DNA from: HK1 sp965202735
GTDB taxonomy: Bacteria > Pseudomonadota > Gammaproteobacteria > HK1
DNA length: 64,000 nt
Reading direction: 5' to 3'
Assembly (NCBI GenBank): GCA_965202735.1
Contig: OZ241844.1
Span: 3,596,001-3,660,000, forward strand
Under the pieces are notes generated by a model that saw only the letters and a program-made list of their open reading frames with translations, ran no database searches and was not told the origin of the DNA. Shown here piece after piece: positions 25,343-33,891 of the stretch. A program made the position numbers and the translations under genes. Position 1 is the stretch's first letter, and the number at the start of each line of letters is the position of its first letter.

Positions 25343-26067
25343 GGCCCGACGCCGACGAAGGAGAGAAACGCACCAACGAGGTCGGCACCGTCCTGCCCCT
25401 GCTCGAGACCCTGCCCGACATCGCCGGGCGCACCGTCACCGCCGATGCCCTGCTCACCCAGCGCACGCTGGCCTCCTACCTGCTCGGTCGCGGCGCGCAC
25501 TACCTGTTCGCCGTAAAGGGCAACCACAAGACCCTGCTCAGCGATATCCGCCTCACTCTCGACCCGGACATCGCCCGACGCGCGCCGGACTTCGAGGACC
25601 ACACCCCCAAGCCCGAGCACGGGCGCCGCGAGCGCCGCTCCCTCTGGGTCTGCGACACACTCAACGACTCTCTCGACTTCCCCGGCGTCGCACAGGTCTT
25701 CGCCGTGCGCCGCGAATCCGTCGCGGTCAAGTCCGGCAAACACCGTTGCGACACCGCCTACGGCATCACCAGCCTGACCTCCGGGGCCGCACCGCCGCAC
25801 CGCCTGCTCGCCCTCCAGCGCGGACACTGGACCATCGAGGCGACCCACCACATCCTCGACTGGAGCTTCGACGAGGACCGCAGCCGTATCCGCTCGGGCC
25901 ACGGACCAGAGAACATGACCCGGCTGCGACGCTTCGCCATCGGCCTCATCAAGGCGCGCGGGCTCGCCGTCGCCGAGACCATGCGCACTCTCGCCAGGAA
26001 CCCGAGGCGGCTGCTCGACTGGCTCAAGATGACCGACAACGCCGCCCCCGCACCGGCTCCCGGCTGA
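25339..26067 (+). CDS. ISAs1 transposase C-terminal part (-1 frame)
   Basis: About 240 residues. It has TVTADALLTQRTLASYLL (second Asp region), GAHYLFAVKGNHKTLLSDI, the catalytic RGHWTIEATHHILDWSFDED with Glu, and the end TMRTLARNPRRLLDWLKM, all typical of the ISAs1/H-repeat DDE domain. The apparent ATG at 25339 is inside the continuous transposase sequence and is unlikely to be a real start; expression would need the frameshift at 25327-25333. Confidence 0.8.
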   Translation: MRPDADEGEKRTNEVGTVLPLLETLPDIAGRTVTADALLTQRTLASYLLGRGAHYLFAVKGNHKTLLSDIRLTLDPDIARRAPDFEDHTPKPEHGRRERRSLWVCDTLNDSLDFPGVAQVFAVRRESVAVKSGKHRCDTAYGITSLTSGAAPPHRLLALQRGHWTIEATHHILDWSFDEDRSRIRSGHGPENMTRLRRFAIGLIKARGLAVAETMRTLARNPRRLLDWLKMTDNAAPAPAPG

Positions 26068-26184
26068 CCGCGCCTGCCCCGCTCCCATCCATCCTCTGCC
26101 CGCCCACCCTCGGCACGCGCCGGGTACGGGCGCTCATGCCCGCATGACCCCGACTCCGGCTCCCGTGCTCCGGCAGGACCCCTG

Positions 26185-28433
26185 TAGGGCGGCACGATGC
26201 CAGCCCCATCCAGCGTCCACCCCCCGCCCTGGTCGCCAACACAAAGCGCACGGACCTTCATCGAACGCTCCGAAACGGCGGCAAACATCAGAACAAATTC
26301 GCCGTGCTCTTCGTCGCCCGGCTCATCGTCTTCCAGCCCGTCGAGCAGGGCTCGGCCGGGGCGCGCGAGGATGGCGAAGCGGTCCGAGAGATCCCGGTCG
26401 GAGAGGTTGCAGGAGAGCGCATAGAGGATGCAGGCGCCGGCGGGCGCCTCGCCCAGGCCGAAGTCGCCCCGATGCAGCAGATAGTAAGTGGTCACATCGT
26501 CGAGCCCGCTTGCGGCGTCGGCATCACCGTCGGCGGTCAGCACGCGGCCGACAACGAAATCGACCACCATCCGGCGCACCTCGCGCAGGAATTCGGAGAC
26601 CGTCAGCAGCGCGCCCGGGTCGTCCGCCTTCCTGACCGCCGGATGTCTGGAGAAGGCTTCGAGCGCCGGTCCCGTCGCTGCCCACACGAAGTCCGGCCCG
26701 CGAATGCCGGCATCCCAGAAGTCGCGCAGCTTGCGTGTGATGTTCTCCCGCATTCCGGAGAGCACGGCGCGGTCCCAGCCCGGCCGGGCCGGCGGCCGCT
26801 TGCGGCAGACAAGCCAGACCGAGGAGGCCAGCGCGGCGGAGGCAAGAGAACGCTGGCGGTTCTGCATCTCGGTCCGGATCGGCCAGGAGCCGGTCACGAC
26901 GAAGCCGGCGCGGATCAGCGCCGCAACCAGGGTCTCCCAGGCGTCGGGAGACTTGTTGGCGAACACGACGACCAGGCGCCCCTCCGGGTTCAGCGCCTCA
27001 TGGCAACGCTCGAAGGCGCGGGCCATGCCGTCTTCATAAATTTGTTTCGACAGCGCCCGGTCGCCGCCGAACCGGCTGGCGTCGTCGATCAGCTCGCCGT
27101 CGCCGTCCGCCGCATTCCATTTCGGGCCGAGGGGGTCGGCGAAAACGGGGACGGCTTCCGGCATGACGCCATGCAGCGCGCGCCGCAGCCAGACATGGAA
27201 GAAGTCCATCAGGTCCGAATAGGGGATGGCGTCGTAGTAGGGCGGGTCGGTGCAGATCACGTCGAAGCGGTCGGACAGGGTGTCGGTGGCGGATTGCTGC
27301 AAGACGGTCGCGACGGGAGCGCCTTTGGCCGCGCCTTGCAGGTGTTCGACGACGCGGGCGATCCACTCGACGGCCTGGATGAACCCGCCGGTCGTGTCGG
27401 TCAGCGGACAGGACTCGGCGAAGTCCCACACGACGGGGAGTGCGAACCGGGCGAACGTACTGCGGATCTTTTCCGGATCGTTGGTCCAGGTTGCGAGCGC
27501 ACTCCCCCGGTCGGCGAGGCGGCCCAGCGACGGGACCAGACAGGCCATGATCGCCTCGCGCCATGCTTCCGGCACGTCTTCCATCCCATCAGCGCACCGG
27601 CGTATCTCCCGCAACACCGAGCCCAGCGCCAGAAGCTGCCGGTCCGTGAACAGCTTCGCCCACCGATCGAAGCCATAGAGCGGGATGCGAAAACCGAGAG
27701 CCTCCTTGCCTGGCAATGGCTCCTCCGGCAACCCGAACGGAATGTCGGCATATAACGCTTCCAGCTCGCCGGCGGAGACCTCCGCGGCGCGCAGCTCCTC
27801 GTCCTCCGGCAGGCGGTACTCCTTTCCCTTCGGCCCATCCACGACGACGGCGGTCATCACCGCGCCCAGCCGCCCGGCGCGGCCTTCGAGGCGGATGTCC
27901 TCCATCGTCATGATGGCCAGACAGCAGGGGCAGCGCGCGCCGCTGCGGGTCATCGTGCCGGCGCCGAGCCGCTTGTCGTGCTCGCGCTGCTGCGCCGCAT
28001 TCCCGCCGGTCCGGGACACCCCGATCTCGACGCCGAAATCGACGCCGGACCCGTCCTCCTTCGGCGTCATCGCAAGCAGAACGCGCTTGCTGTCCTTCTT
28101 GCAAAGCCAGCGGGTCTTGAGCAGCGGCAACACCGCCCGGCAGCCCTTGCAGCGCACCGTGCGCGCCCACAGATACGCCACCGTCGGCTTCGCCACCCAG
28201 CGCGGATTGCGCGGGTCCGCCAGATACGCCGCGTCGAACCCGTCATTCAGCGGCCCGGCATCGGTCTCGCCCCTCTCGTCCGGCGCCAGCAATGCGAGCG
28301 GCCGCGCCTCGAACGGCGGGCCGCCGGGCGCGAGCGCCTGGAACTCGGCGTAGACGGGATAACGCCCCGCCAGCGCCGCGCGGACGCGGGCCAGCACGTA
28401 TCGGCCCCAGGCGCGCACCTGCCACGGGTGTAG
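26185..28433 (-). pseudogene. DUF1156-type DNA methylase, central fragment
   Basis: About 750 residues remain. The catalytic motif is VICTDPPYYDAIPYSDLMDFFHVW. Also seen are zinc-type cysteine pairs RCKGCRAVLPLL...WLCKK and CPCCLAIM, EGRLVVVFANKSPDAWETL, and NRQRSLASAALASSVWLVCRKR. The usual N-terminus (the SIRHGH...WWARRPLAA region) is missing: the sequence begins near HPWQVRAWGRYV. The C-terminus lies beyond the ISAs1 element. In related systems this methylase works with the DUF499 ATPase. Dead as it stands. Confidence 0.8.
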
Positions 28434-28554
28434 ATCTAGAACTGACACGAGCTAATACTCCTAAATGATCGAATTCTAAAGATTTGTGGAAAACGCCAGA
28501 CGAAGAAGAACCCGTCTCCGGTGACACTTTGTCACCGCAAGCAAGCTCAGAGGG
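28434..28554. other. AT-richer stretch between methylase fragment and IS
   Basis: Unrelated in composition to its flanks, with several stop codons in all frames. It contains GGTGACACTTTGTCACC, a perfect 8-bp-arm palindrome at about 28520-28536. Origin unknown; it marks the point where the methylase N-terminus was lost. Confidence 0.4.
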
Positions 28555-30258
28555 GAGTGTTTTCCAATCCTGAAATGAGCCTGAACGAGGAGCGAGAGTG
28601 AGCGGTTGGGGGAGCGAAGTCGGGTTGTGGGTGGGAGGAGGCATGATGGGTGGGGGGATCGCGGGAGTCAACCAGAGTCCTGATGGTGTGAGGTGTGGTT
28701 TTCTCGATGAGTGGTAATGAGCCCTGTGGAGCTTGTGGACGAGAGGCGCGAGAGTGTGGGCAGGCGGTGGGCAACGCGTCAGCGTTGTCCACGGGCTGTC
28801 CACACGGCCCGAAGGGCTCGCGCCGGTCCGCAGGACTCGTCCACAAATCCACAGGGCGCGGGGTGGGGTGCGATGCCCTGTGCCTGGCGGTGAGCGCCTC
28901 GGCTACGCGGCGCATCCCCATGCGCGCCCGAGGGCACGGAACAGCGCGTTGCGCGCGGCGTTGACGGCGAGGGCGGCCTCGAAGTCGCTGTGGGCATGGG
29001 CCACGGCGTCGAGGGCTGCGAAGGTCACCTCGGGCTTGAGCCAGCGCGCGGCATCGGGCAGCGACTTGAGCTTCTCGTAGGGGGTGGCGAGGTCCTGGTC
29101 GCGGTAGCGCTTGCGGACCCGGCCCTGGGCGTCGCGCTGCTCGGTGGCGAACAGGCAGGGGCGATGGTGGTTCAGATAGGGCGAGAGGACGCCCTGGGTG
29201 AAGGCGTTGACCTCGGGGGCGAAGCGCTGGGGGATGTGGTCGTAGCCGAGGTAGGAGCGAATCACTGCGCCGTTCTTGCTCTCGACCAGGGCGTTGTCGT
29301 TGCACTGGCGCGGGCGCGACTTGGTGAACTGGCCGATGTGGAGCTTGTTCAGCAACGCGGCGACGCGGGGGTTGATGTACTCCGAGCCGTTGTCGGCATG
29401 AAAGCCCCGAATCTCGAACGGATAGGCGCGGATGAGGGCTTCGAGCACCGGGACGAGGAAGCGCTCGGAGATGGCTGGCACGCAGCCGATGTGCTCGTAC
29501 TGGGTGACCTCGTCGACGGTGTTGACGTAGTACACCCCCTTGGTCCCGTCGCGGTCTCCCTGGTGGACGGTGTCCACCCGCAGCCATCCGGGCTGTCCGT
29601 CGGGGCGGGGCTTGCGTCGCTCGCCGATGGCCACGACCCGGGCGCGGGTCCGGGTGAACACGCTGCGCCGGGTGCGGTAGGTGCGCGAGGCGCGCAAGTT
29701 GTACAGATGCCCGTTCGACAGCCCCGCCAGACGCACGAAGCGCGCATCGCCGAAGAGCTCGTACTGGCGGCGCAGCACCGCCCGGGTGGCCGGCCCGCAG
29801 CGCTGGCCGAGGGCGGCGTCGACCTCGGCGAGCAGGCGGATATCGGCCGCGGTGTAGCGCCTCGTGAAGGGACGCGACGGCCCGGCGCCGCGCCGGTCGC
29901 GGATGCGTCCGGTCGAGCGGTGCTGGGCAATCAGCCGGGTGAGCTGGGCCCGTGACAGCCCTGTCATCTTCCCGAGATACGCCTTCACCGCGCCCTTGTC
30001 GGCCTTGCCCAGCGCCGCGTAGTCGAACTGCGTCAGGGTGCGCCGGATGAACTCGTAGGCCGAGGCCCGCTCGGCGAGGGTGAAGTCGACCGGCTCGTTG
30101 CCTTCGGCGACGCGCCGCACCTGCTCCAGGGTCTGCACCCGTTGGGTCTGTAGGGTCACGATCATTCTCCGATGATCTCCGAATCGCTCCCGCTACAGGC
30201 TCATGTGTCACTGGATATCGACCCTCCCTTCAGGCTCATTTCTCATTGGACAAGACTC
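28555..30258 (-). mobile_element. Insertion sequence with integrase-type DDE transposase
   Basis: Inverted ends: GAGTGTTTTCCAAT...GAAATGAGCCTGAA on the left against GAGTCTTGTCCAAT...GAAATGAGCCTGAA on the right, with a one-base indel. A second AGGCTCATGTGTCACTGG repeat lies inside the right end. Length 1704 bp with one large gene. No clear target duplication seen. Confidence 0.75.
28903..30165 (-). CDS. Transposase with rve integrase core
   Basis: 420 residues, intact. The DDE residues are in LRVDTVHQGDRDG (D), GFHADNGSEYINPRVA (D) and CNDNALVESKNGAVIRSYLG (E). An N-terminal helix-turn-helix region (LTRLIAQHRSTGRI...FTRRYTAADIRLLAEVD) precedes the core. It is of the IS481/ISNCY type that ends in LNHHRPCLFATE...YEKLKSLPDAARWLKP. 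It appears functional and is centred in the 1.7-kb IS. Confidence 0.9.
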   Translation of the reverse strand: MIVTLQTQRVQTLEQVRRVAEGNEPVDFTLAERASAYEFIRRTLTQFDYAALGKADKGAVKAYLGKMTGLSRAQLTRLIAQHRSTGRIRDRRGAGPSRPFTRRYTAADIRLLAEVDAALGQRCGPATRAVLRRQYELFGDARFVRLAGLSNGHLYNLRASRTYRTRRSVFTRTRARVVAIGERRKPRPDGQPGWLRVDTVHQGDRDGTKGVYYVNTVDEVTQYEHIGCVPAISERFLVPVLEALIRAYPFEIRGFHADNGSEYINPRVAALLNKLHIGQFTKSRPRQCNDNALVESKNGAVIRSYLGYDHIPQRFAPEVNAFTQGVLSPYLNHHRPCLFATEQRDAQGRVRKRYRDQDLATPYEKLKSLPDAARWLKPEVTFAALDAVAHAHSDFEAALAVNAARNALFRALGRAWGCAA

Positions 30259-30379
30259 GGAATTGCACGCCCTCCGCGAGCGCGCTAGGCTCGAAAGCGA
30301 GCGCCGATCCGGCCCGCGCGCCGTTGCGGGTCATCATTCTCGGGGGCGCTTGTCCATCAACGACCAAGGGAGCTGTTCC

Positions 30380-31978
30380 ATGAAACTGACCCGACGTACG
30401 TTCGCCGGGATGGCCGGCGCGCTGCTCGCCGGCCTCGGCGCCGCCACCGGCGCGACGGCCCAGCAGCAGGGCGGCACGCTCGTGATGATCGTGCAGCCCG
30501 AACCGCCGAGCCTCGCCTCGTACCTGTCGACCTCCGGTCCCATCGGGATGGTGACGTCGAAGATCTACGACGGACTGCTGGAGTACGACACCGAGCTCCA
30601 GCCGCAGCCGAGCCTGGCCGAGTCCTGGGAGGTCTCGCCCGACGGCAGGTCCATTACCTTCAGGCTGCGCCAGGGCGTGAAGTTCCACGACGGCGAGGCG
30701 CTCACCTCCGCCGACGTGAAGTTCTCCATCATGAACGCCGCGAAGGTCACCCATCCGCGCGGACCCAACACCTTCGCGGCGGTGACCGGCATCGAGACCC
30801 CGGACGACCACACCGTCACCCTGGTGCTGTCCGAGCCCGCCCCGTACATGCTGATGGCCTTCTCCGGCTACGAGACGCCGATCCTGCCCGAGCACATCTT
30901 CGGCGAGGGGGACCTCCGCGCGCATCCGAACGCCAACCAGCCCGTCGGGTCCGGGCCGTTCGTGTTCACGGAGTGGAAGAAGGGCCAGTACATCCGGCTC
31001 GACCGCAACCCGGACTACTGGAAGGAAGGGCGGCCGTACCTCGACCGGATCGTCGCGCGCTTCATCCTCGACTCCTCCACCCGCACCGCGGCGCTCGAGA
31101 AGGGCGAGGCCCACTTCGCGGCCATGGGCGCGGTCCCCTTCAACGACGCGAAGAAGCTCGCCGCGAGCCCCGACCTGACCGTCACCACCCGGGGCCACGA
31201 GATGTTCTCGCCGGTCTCCGAGCTCCTGCTCAACACCGAGCGCGAGCTGCTCGCGGACAAGCCCGTGCGCCAGGCCATCGCCTACGCCATGCAGCGCCAG
31301 TTCATCATCGACAACATCTGGTTCGGCTACGGCAACCCCGCCACCGGCCCCATGAGCTCGAACTTCGCGCCGGCCGGGCTGTACAGCGGCGACGTGAAGA
31401 CCTACGAGACGGAGGACGGCGTCGAGATCGCGAACCGGATCCTCGACGAGGCCGGCTACGCGAAGGACGCGGACGGCGTGCGCTTCGATCTGATGCACGA
31501 CTCCCTGCCCTACGGCCAGGAGTGGACCCGCTTCGGCGAGTACGTGCAGCAGCAGCTCGGCAAGATCGGCATCAAGGTCACCATCCGCCAGGAAGACGTG
31601 GCGCGCTGGCTGAAGCGCACCTACCACGACCACGACTTCGACACCACCGCGAACTACCTCTACAACCTGGCCGACCCGGTGATCGGGGTGCACCGCGCCG
31701 TGCACTCGGGCCAGATCAAGCCGGGGACGGTGTTCACCAACGGCTCGTACTGGTCCGACCCCGAGGTCGACAGGCTGCTCGACATGGCCAAGGTGGAGCC
31801 GGACGCAGACAAGCGCAGCGCCCTCTACGACCAGGCGCTGAAGATCGTCGCCGAGGAGATCCCCATCATCTGGATCCACGAGATGAACTTCCCCACGGTC
31901 GTGAACAACCGGTTCGCGGACGTGATCGTCTCGGCGCTGGGCGTGTACGCGAACTTCGACCGGGCCTACATGAAGTAG
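30380..31978 (+). CDS. Peptide-type ABC transporter substrate-binding protein
   Basis: 532 residues, SBP_bac_5 (DppA/OppA) family. It starts MKLTRRTFAGMAGALLAG, a twin-arginine-like signal (TRRTF). Family landmarks include SLAESWEVSPDGRSITFRLRQGVKFHDGEALTSADV and GPFVFTEWKKGQYIRLDRNPDYW. It binds di- or oligopeptides, or other ligands handled by this family, in the periplasm. It heads an operon with two permeases and a double ATPase. The ligand cannot be told from sequence. Confidence 0.9.
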   Translation: MKLTRRTFAGMAGALLAGLGAATGATAQQQGGTLVMIVQPEPPSLASYLSTSGPIGMVTSKIYDGLLEYDTELQPQPSLAESWEVSPDGRSITFRLRQGVKFHDGEALTSADVKFSIMNAAKVTHPRGPNTFAAVTGIETPDDHTVTLVLSEPAPYMLMAFSGYETPILPEHIFGEGDLRAHPNANQPVGSGPFVFTEWKKGQYIRLDRNPDYWKEGRPYLDRIVARFILDSSTRTAALEKGEAHFAAMGAVPFNDAKKLAASPDLTVTTRGHEMFSPVSELLLNTERELLADKPVRQAIAYAMQRQFIIDNIWFGYGNPATGPMSSNFAPAGLYSGDVKTYETEDGVEIANRILDEAGYAKDADGVRFDLMHDSLPYGQEWTRFGEYVQQQLGKIGIKVTIRQEDVARWLKRTYHDHDFDTTANYLYNLADPVIGVHRAVHSGQIKPGTVFTNGSYWSDPEVDRLLDMAKVEPDADKRSALYDQALKIVAEEIPIIWIHEMNFPTVVNNRFADVIVSALGVYANFDRAYMK

Positions 31979-32011
31979 CCCGGCGAGCATCGGTCGCATG
32001 ACCCTGCGGAT

Positions 32012-32044
32012 GCGCCGGCCACCGCCCCCGGTGGTGGCCGGCGC
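32012..32044 (+). terminator. Hairpin between binding-protein and permease genes
   Basis: A 12-bp perfect stem (GCGCCGGCCACC with its complement) around a 9-base loop. No U tract, so more likely an mRNA-stabilising or partial attenuation structure, as often found after binding-protein genes expressed above their permeases. Confidence 0.5.
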
Positions 32045-32080
32045 CGCGCGTTCGGGATCGGCCCGGAGCCTGTTCGGACC

Positions 32081-33067
32081 ATGACCGGCCCGCGGCTCCT
32101 GCGCTACGTCGTCCGGCGGCTGCTCCAGGCGGTGCCGGTCATCCTCGGCGTCACCGTGCTGTGCTTCCTGCTGCTCCAGCTCGCGCCCGGCGACCTGGCC
32201 GAGGTGCTGGCCGGCGAGTCCGGCGGCGCGTCGGCCGAGTACATCCAGGAGCTCCGCGCCCGCTACGGACTGGACAAGCCGGTGCTGGTGCAGCTCGGCG
32301 TCTACGTGAAGAACGTCGTCTTCTTCGACCTCGGGTTCTCCTTCCGCCACAGCTCCAGCGTCTCGGACCTCCTGCTGGAGCGGATGATGCCCACCCTGCT
32401 GCTGATGGGCACCACCCTGGCGCTCTCGGTCGGCGTGGGGGCGCTGTCCGGGCTCTTCGCCGCCATCTGGGTCCGCACCTGGCGGGACCACATCATCTCG
32501 CTGGGGGCGATCGTCGCGTACGCGACGCCGCTGTTCTGGGTGGGGCTGATGCTGATCCTGGTCTTCTCGGTATGGCTCGACTGGTTCCCCACCTCGGGGA
32601 TGGAGAACGTGGTGATGTTCCACGAGGGGTGGGACCGGGTGGTCGACATCGCCCACCACCTCGTGCTGCCGGCCATCACCCTCTCGCTGTTCTACCTCGC
32701 GCTCTACACGCGCCTGATGCGCGCCACCATGCTGGAGCAGCGGGGACTCGACTACGTGACCACCGCGCGGGCCAAGGGCCTCACCGAGCGTCAGATCACC
32801 TTCCGGCACGTGCTGCGCAACGCCCTGCTCCCGGTAGTGACCATGGCCGGGGTGCAGGTGGGCGCCCTGCTCGGCGGCTCGGTGGTGGTGGAGAGCGTGT
32901 TCGCGTGGCCGGGCCTCGGGCAGCTCGCCTTCGAGGCGCTGTTCTCGCGGGACTTCAACCTCCTGCTCGGCATCTTCTTCATCTCCGCCTGCCTCGTGGT
33001 GTTCGTCAACATCGTGGTGGACGTCGTCTACGTGCTGCTGGACCCGCGCATCCGGGTGGACGAGTGA
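32081..33067 (+). CDS. ABC transporter permease, DppB type
   Basis: 328 residues with six predicted membrane helices, starting RRLLQAVPVILGVTVLCFLLLQLAPGD, the hallmark N-terminus of DppB/OppB. The EAA-type loop is TTARAKGLTERQITFRHVLRNALLPVVT. It forms the membrane channel with the next permease. The next start overlaps this stop (GTGA). Confidence 0.93.
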   Translation: MTGPRLLRYVVRRLLQAVPVILGVTVLCFLLLQLAPGDLAEVLAGESGGASAEYIQELRARYGLDKPVLVQLGVYVKNVVFFDLGFSFRHSSSVSDLLLERMMPTLLLMGTTLALSVGVGALSGLFAAIWVRTWRDHIISLGAIVAYATPLFWVGLMLILVFSVWLDWFPTSGMENVVMFHEGWDRVVDIAHHLVLPAITLSLFYLALYTRLMRATMLEQRGLDYVTTARAKGLTERQITFRHVLRNALLPVVTMAGVQVGALLGGSVVVESVFAWPGLGQLAFEALFSRDFNLLLGIFFISACLVVFVNIVVDVVYVLLDPRIRVDE

Positions 33068-33891
33068 ACACCTTCCGGCAGCGCTTCTTCGGCAACCCGC
33101 GGGTGATCGGCGGCCTCGCGTGGCTCGGGCTCGTCGTCATCGTCGCGGTCGCGGCGCCGCTCCTGTCATCGCACCATCCCTTCGAGATCGTGGCCCAGCC
33201 CTTCCTCACGCCATCGGCCAGGCATCCGTTCGGCACCGACTCCCTCGGGCGCAGCATCTGGGCGGGGCTCGTGCACGGGGCGCGGACCACGCTGGTCATC
33301 GCCATCCTGGCCACCCTCGCCTCCGTCGCCTTCGGGACGCTGGTCGGCGCGCTCGCCGGCTACTTCGGCGGCTACGCGGACGACGGGCTGATGCGGCTCA
33401 CCGAGTTCTTCCAGACCATCCCGTCCTTCATCTTCGCCATCGTGCTCGTCGCCATCCTCACCCCCTCCGCCACCAGCCTCATCGTGGCCATCGCGGTGGT
33501 GAGCTGGCCCCCCATCGCCCGCGTGGTGCGGGGCGAGGTGCTGTCGGTGAAGGCCCGGGAGTACGTGCAGGCCGCGGTGCTGGCGGGGCAGGGGGACATG
33601 GCGATCCTCTTCCGCCAGGTGCTGCCGAACACCCTGTCGCCGCTGATCGTCACCGGCTCCCTGCTCGTGGCCACCGCCATCCTCATCGAGAGCGCCCTCT
33701 CCTTCCTCGGCCTCGGCGCCCCGAACCTGATGAGCTGGGGGTTCATGGTCGGGGCCGGGCGGAGCTTCCTGCGCGACGCGTGGTGGCTGGTGACCATCCC
33801 CGGGGTGGCCATCCTGCTGACCGTGCTGTCCATCAACCTGGTGGGGGAAGGGCTCAACGACGCCCTCAACCCCCGGCTCTCCGACCTGTGA
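33064..33891 (+). CDS. ABC transporter permease, DppC type
   Basis: 275 residues from GTG at 33064 overlapping the previous stop. DppC landmarks: HPFGTDSLGRSIWAGLVHGARTTLVI near the N-terminus and the EAA loop YVQAAVLAGQGDMAILFRQVLPNTLSPLIV. Several membrane helices. Coupled to genes on both sides by GTGA overlaps. Confidence 0.93.
   Translation: MNTFRQRFFGNPRVIGGLAWLGLVVIVAVAAPLLSSHHPFEIVAQPFLTPSARHPFGTDSLGRSIWAGLVHGARTTLVIAILATLASVAFGTLVGALAGYFGGYADDGLMRLTEFFQTIPSFIFAIVLVAILTPSATSLIVAIAVVSWPPIARVVRGEVLSVKAREYVQAAVLAGQGDMAILFRQVLPNTLSPLIVTGSLLVATAILIESALSFLGLGAPNLMSWGFMVGAGRSFLRDAWWLVTIPGVAILLTVLSINLVGEGLNDALNPRLSDL

Larger units (their letters stand above)
24168..26184 (+). mobile_element. 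ISAs1-family element carrying a DruA-like/transposase fusion, inserted in the methylase gene
   Basis: The element lies between the two methylase fragments. The ends start with CAGGG on both sides (CAGGGCTAATTCG left, CAGGGGTCCTGCC right, read inward), but similarity beyond that is weak and I see no clear target duplication. The borders are therefore approximate. It contains two plus-strand frames joined at a slippery A-tract. Confidence 0.7.

Noticed and set aside
24168..26184. Target-site duplication for the ISAs1-type element
   Set aside because: No matching 8-10-bp flanks could be found at the CAGGG ends, so the borders remain approximate and no duplication is claimed.
30236..32809. Very long minus-strand open frame (857 codons) opposite the ABC transporter genes
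   Set aside because: Antisense shadow in GC-rich DNA: no domain, skewed Arg/Gly/Val/His text, and it covers strongly supported plus-strand genes. Other long frames opposite copA, tkt and the glycosyltransferases were dropped for the same reason.
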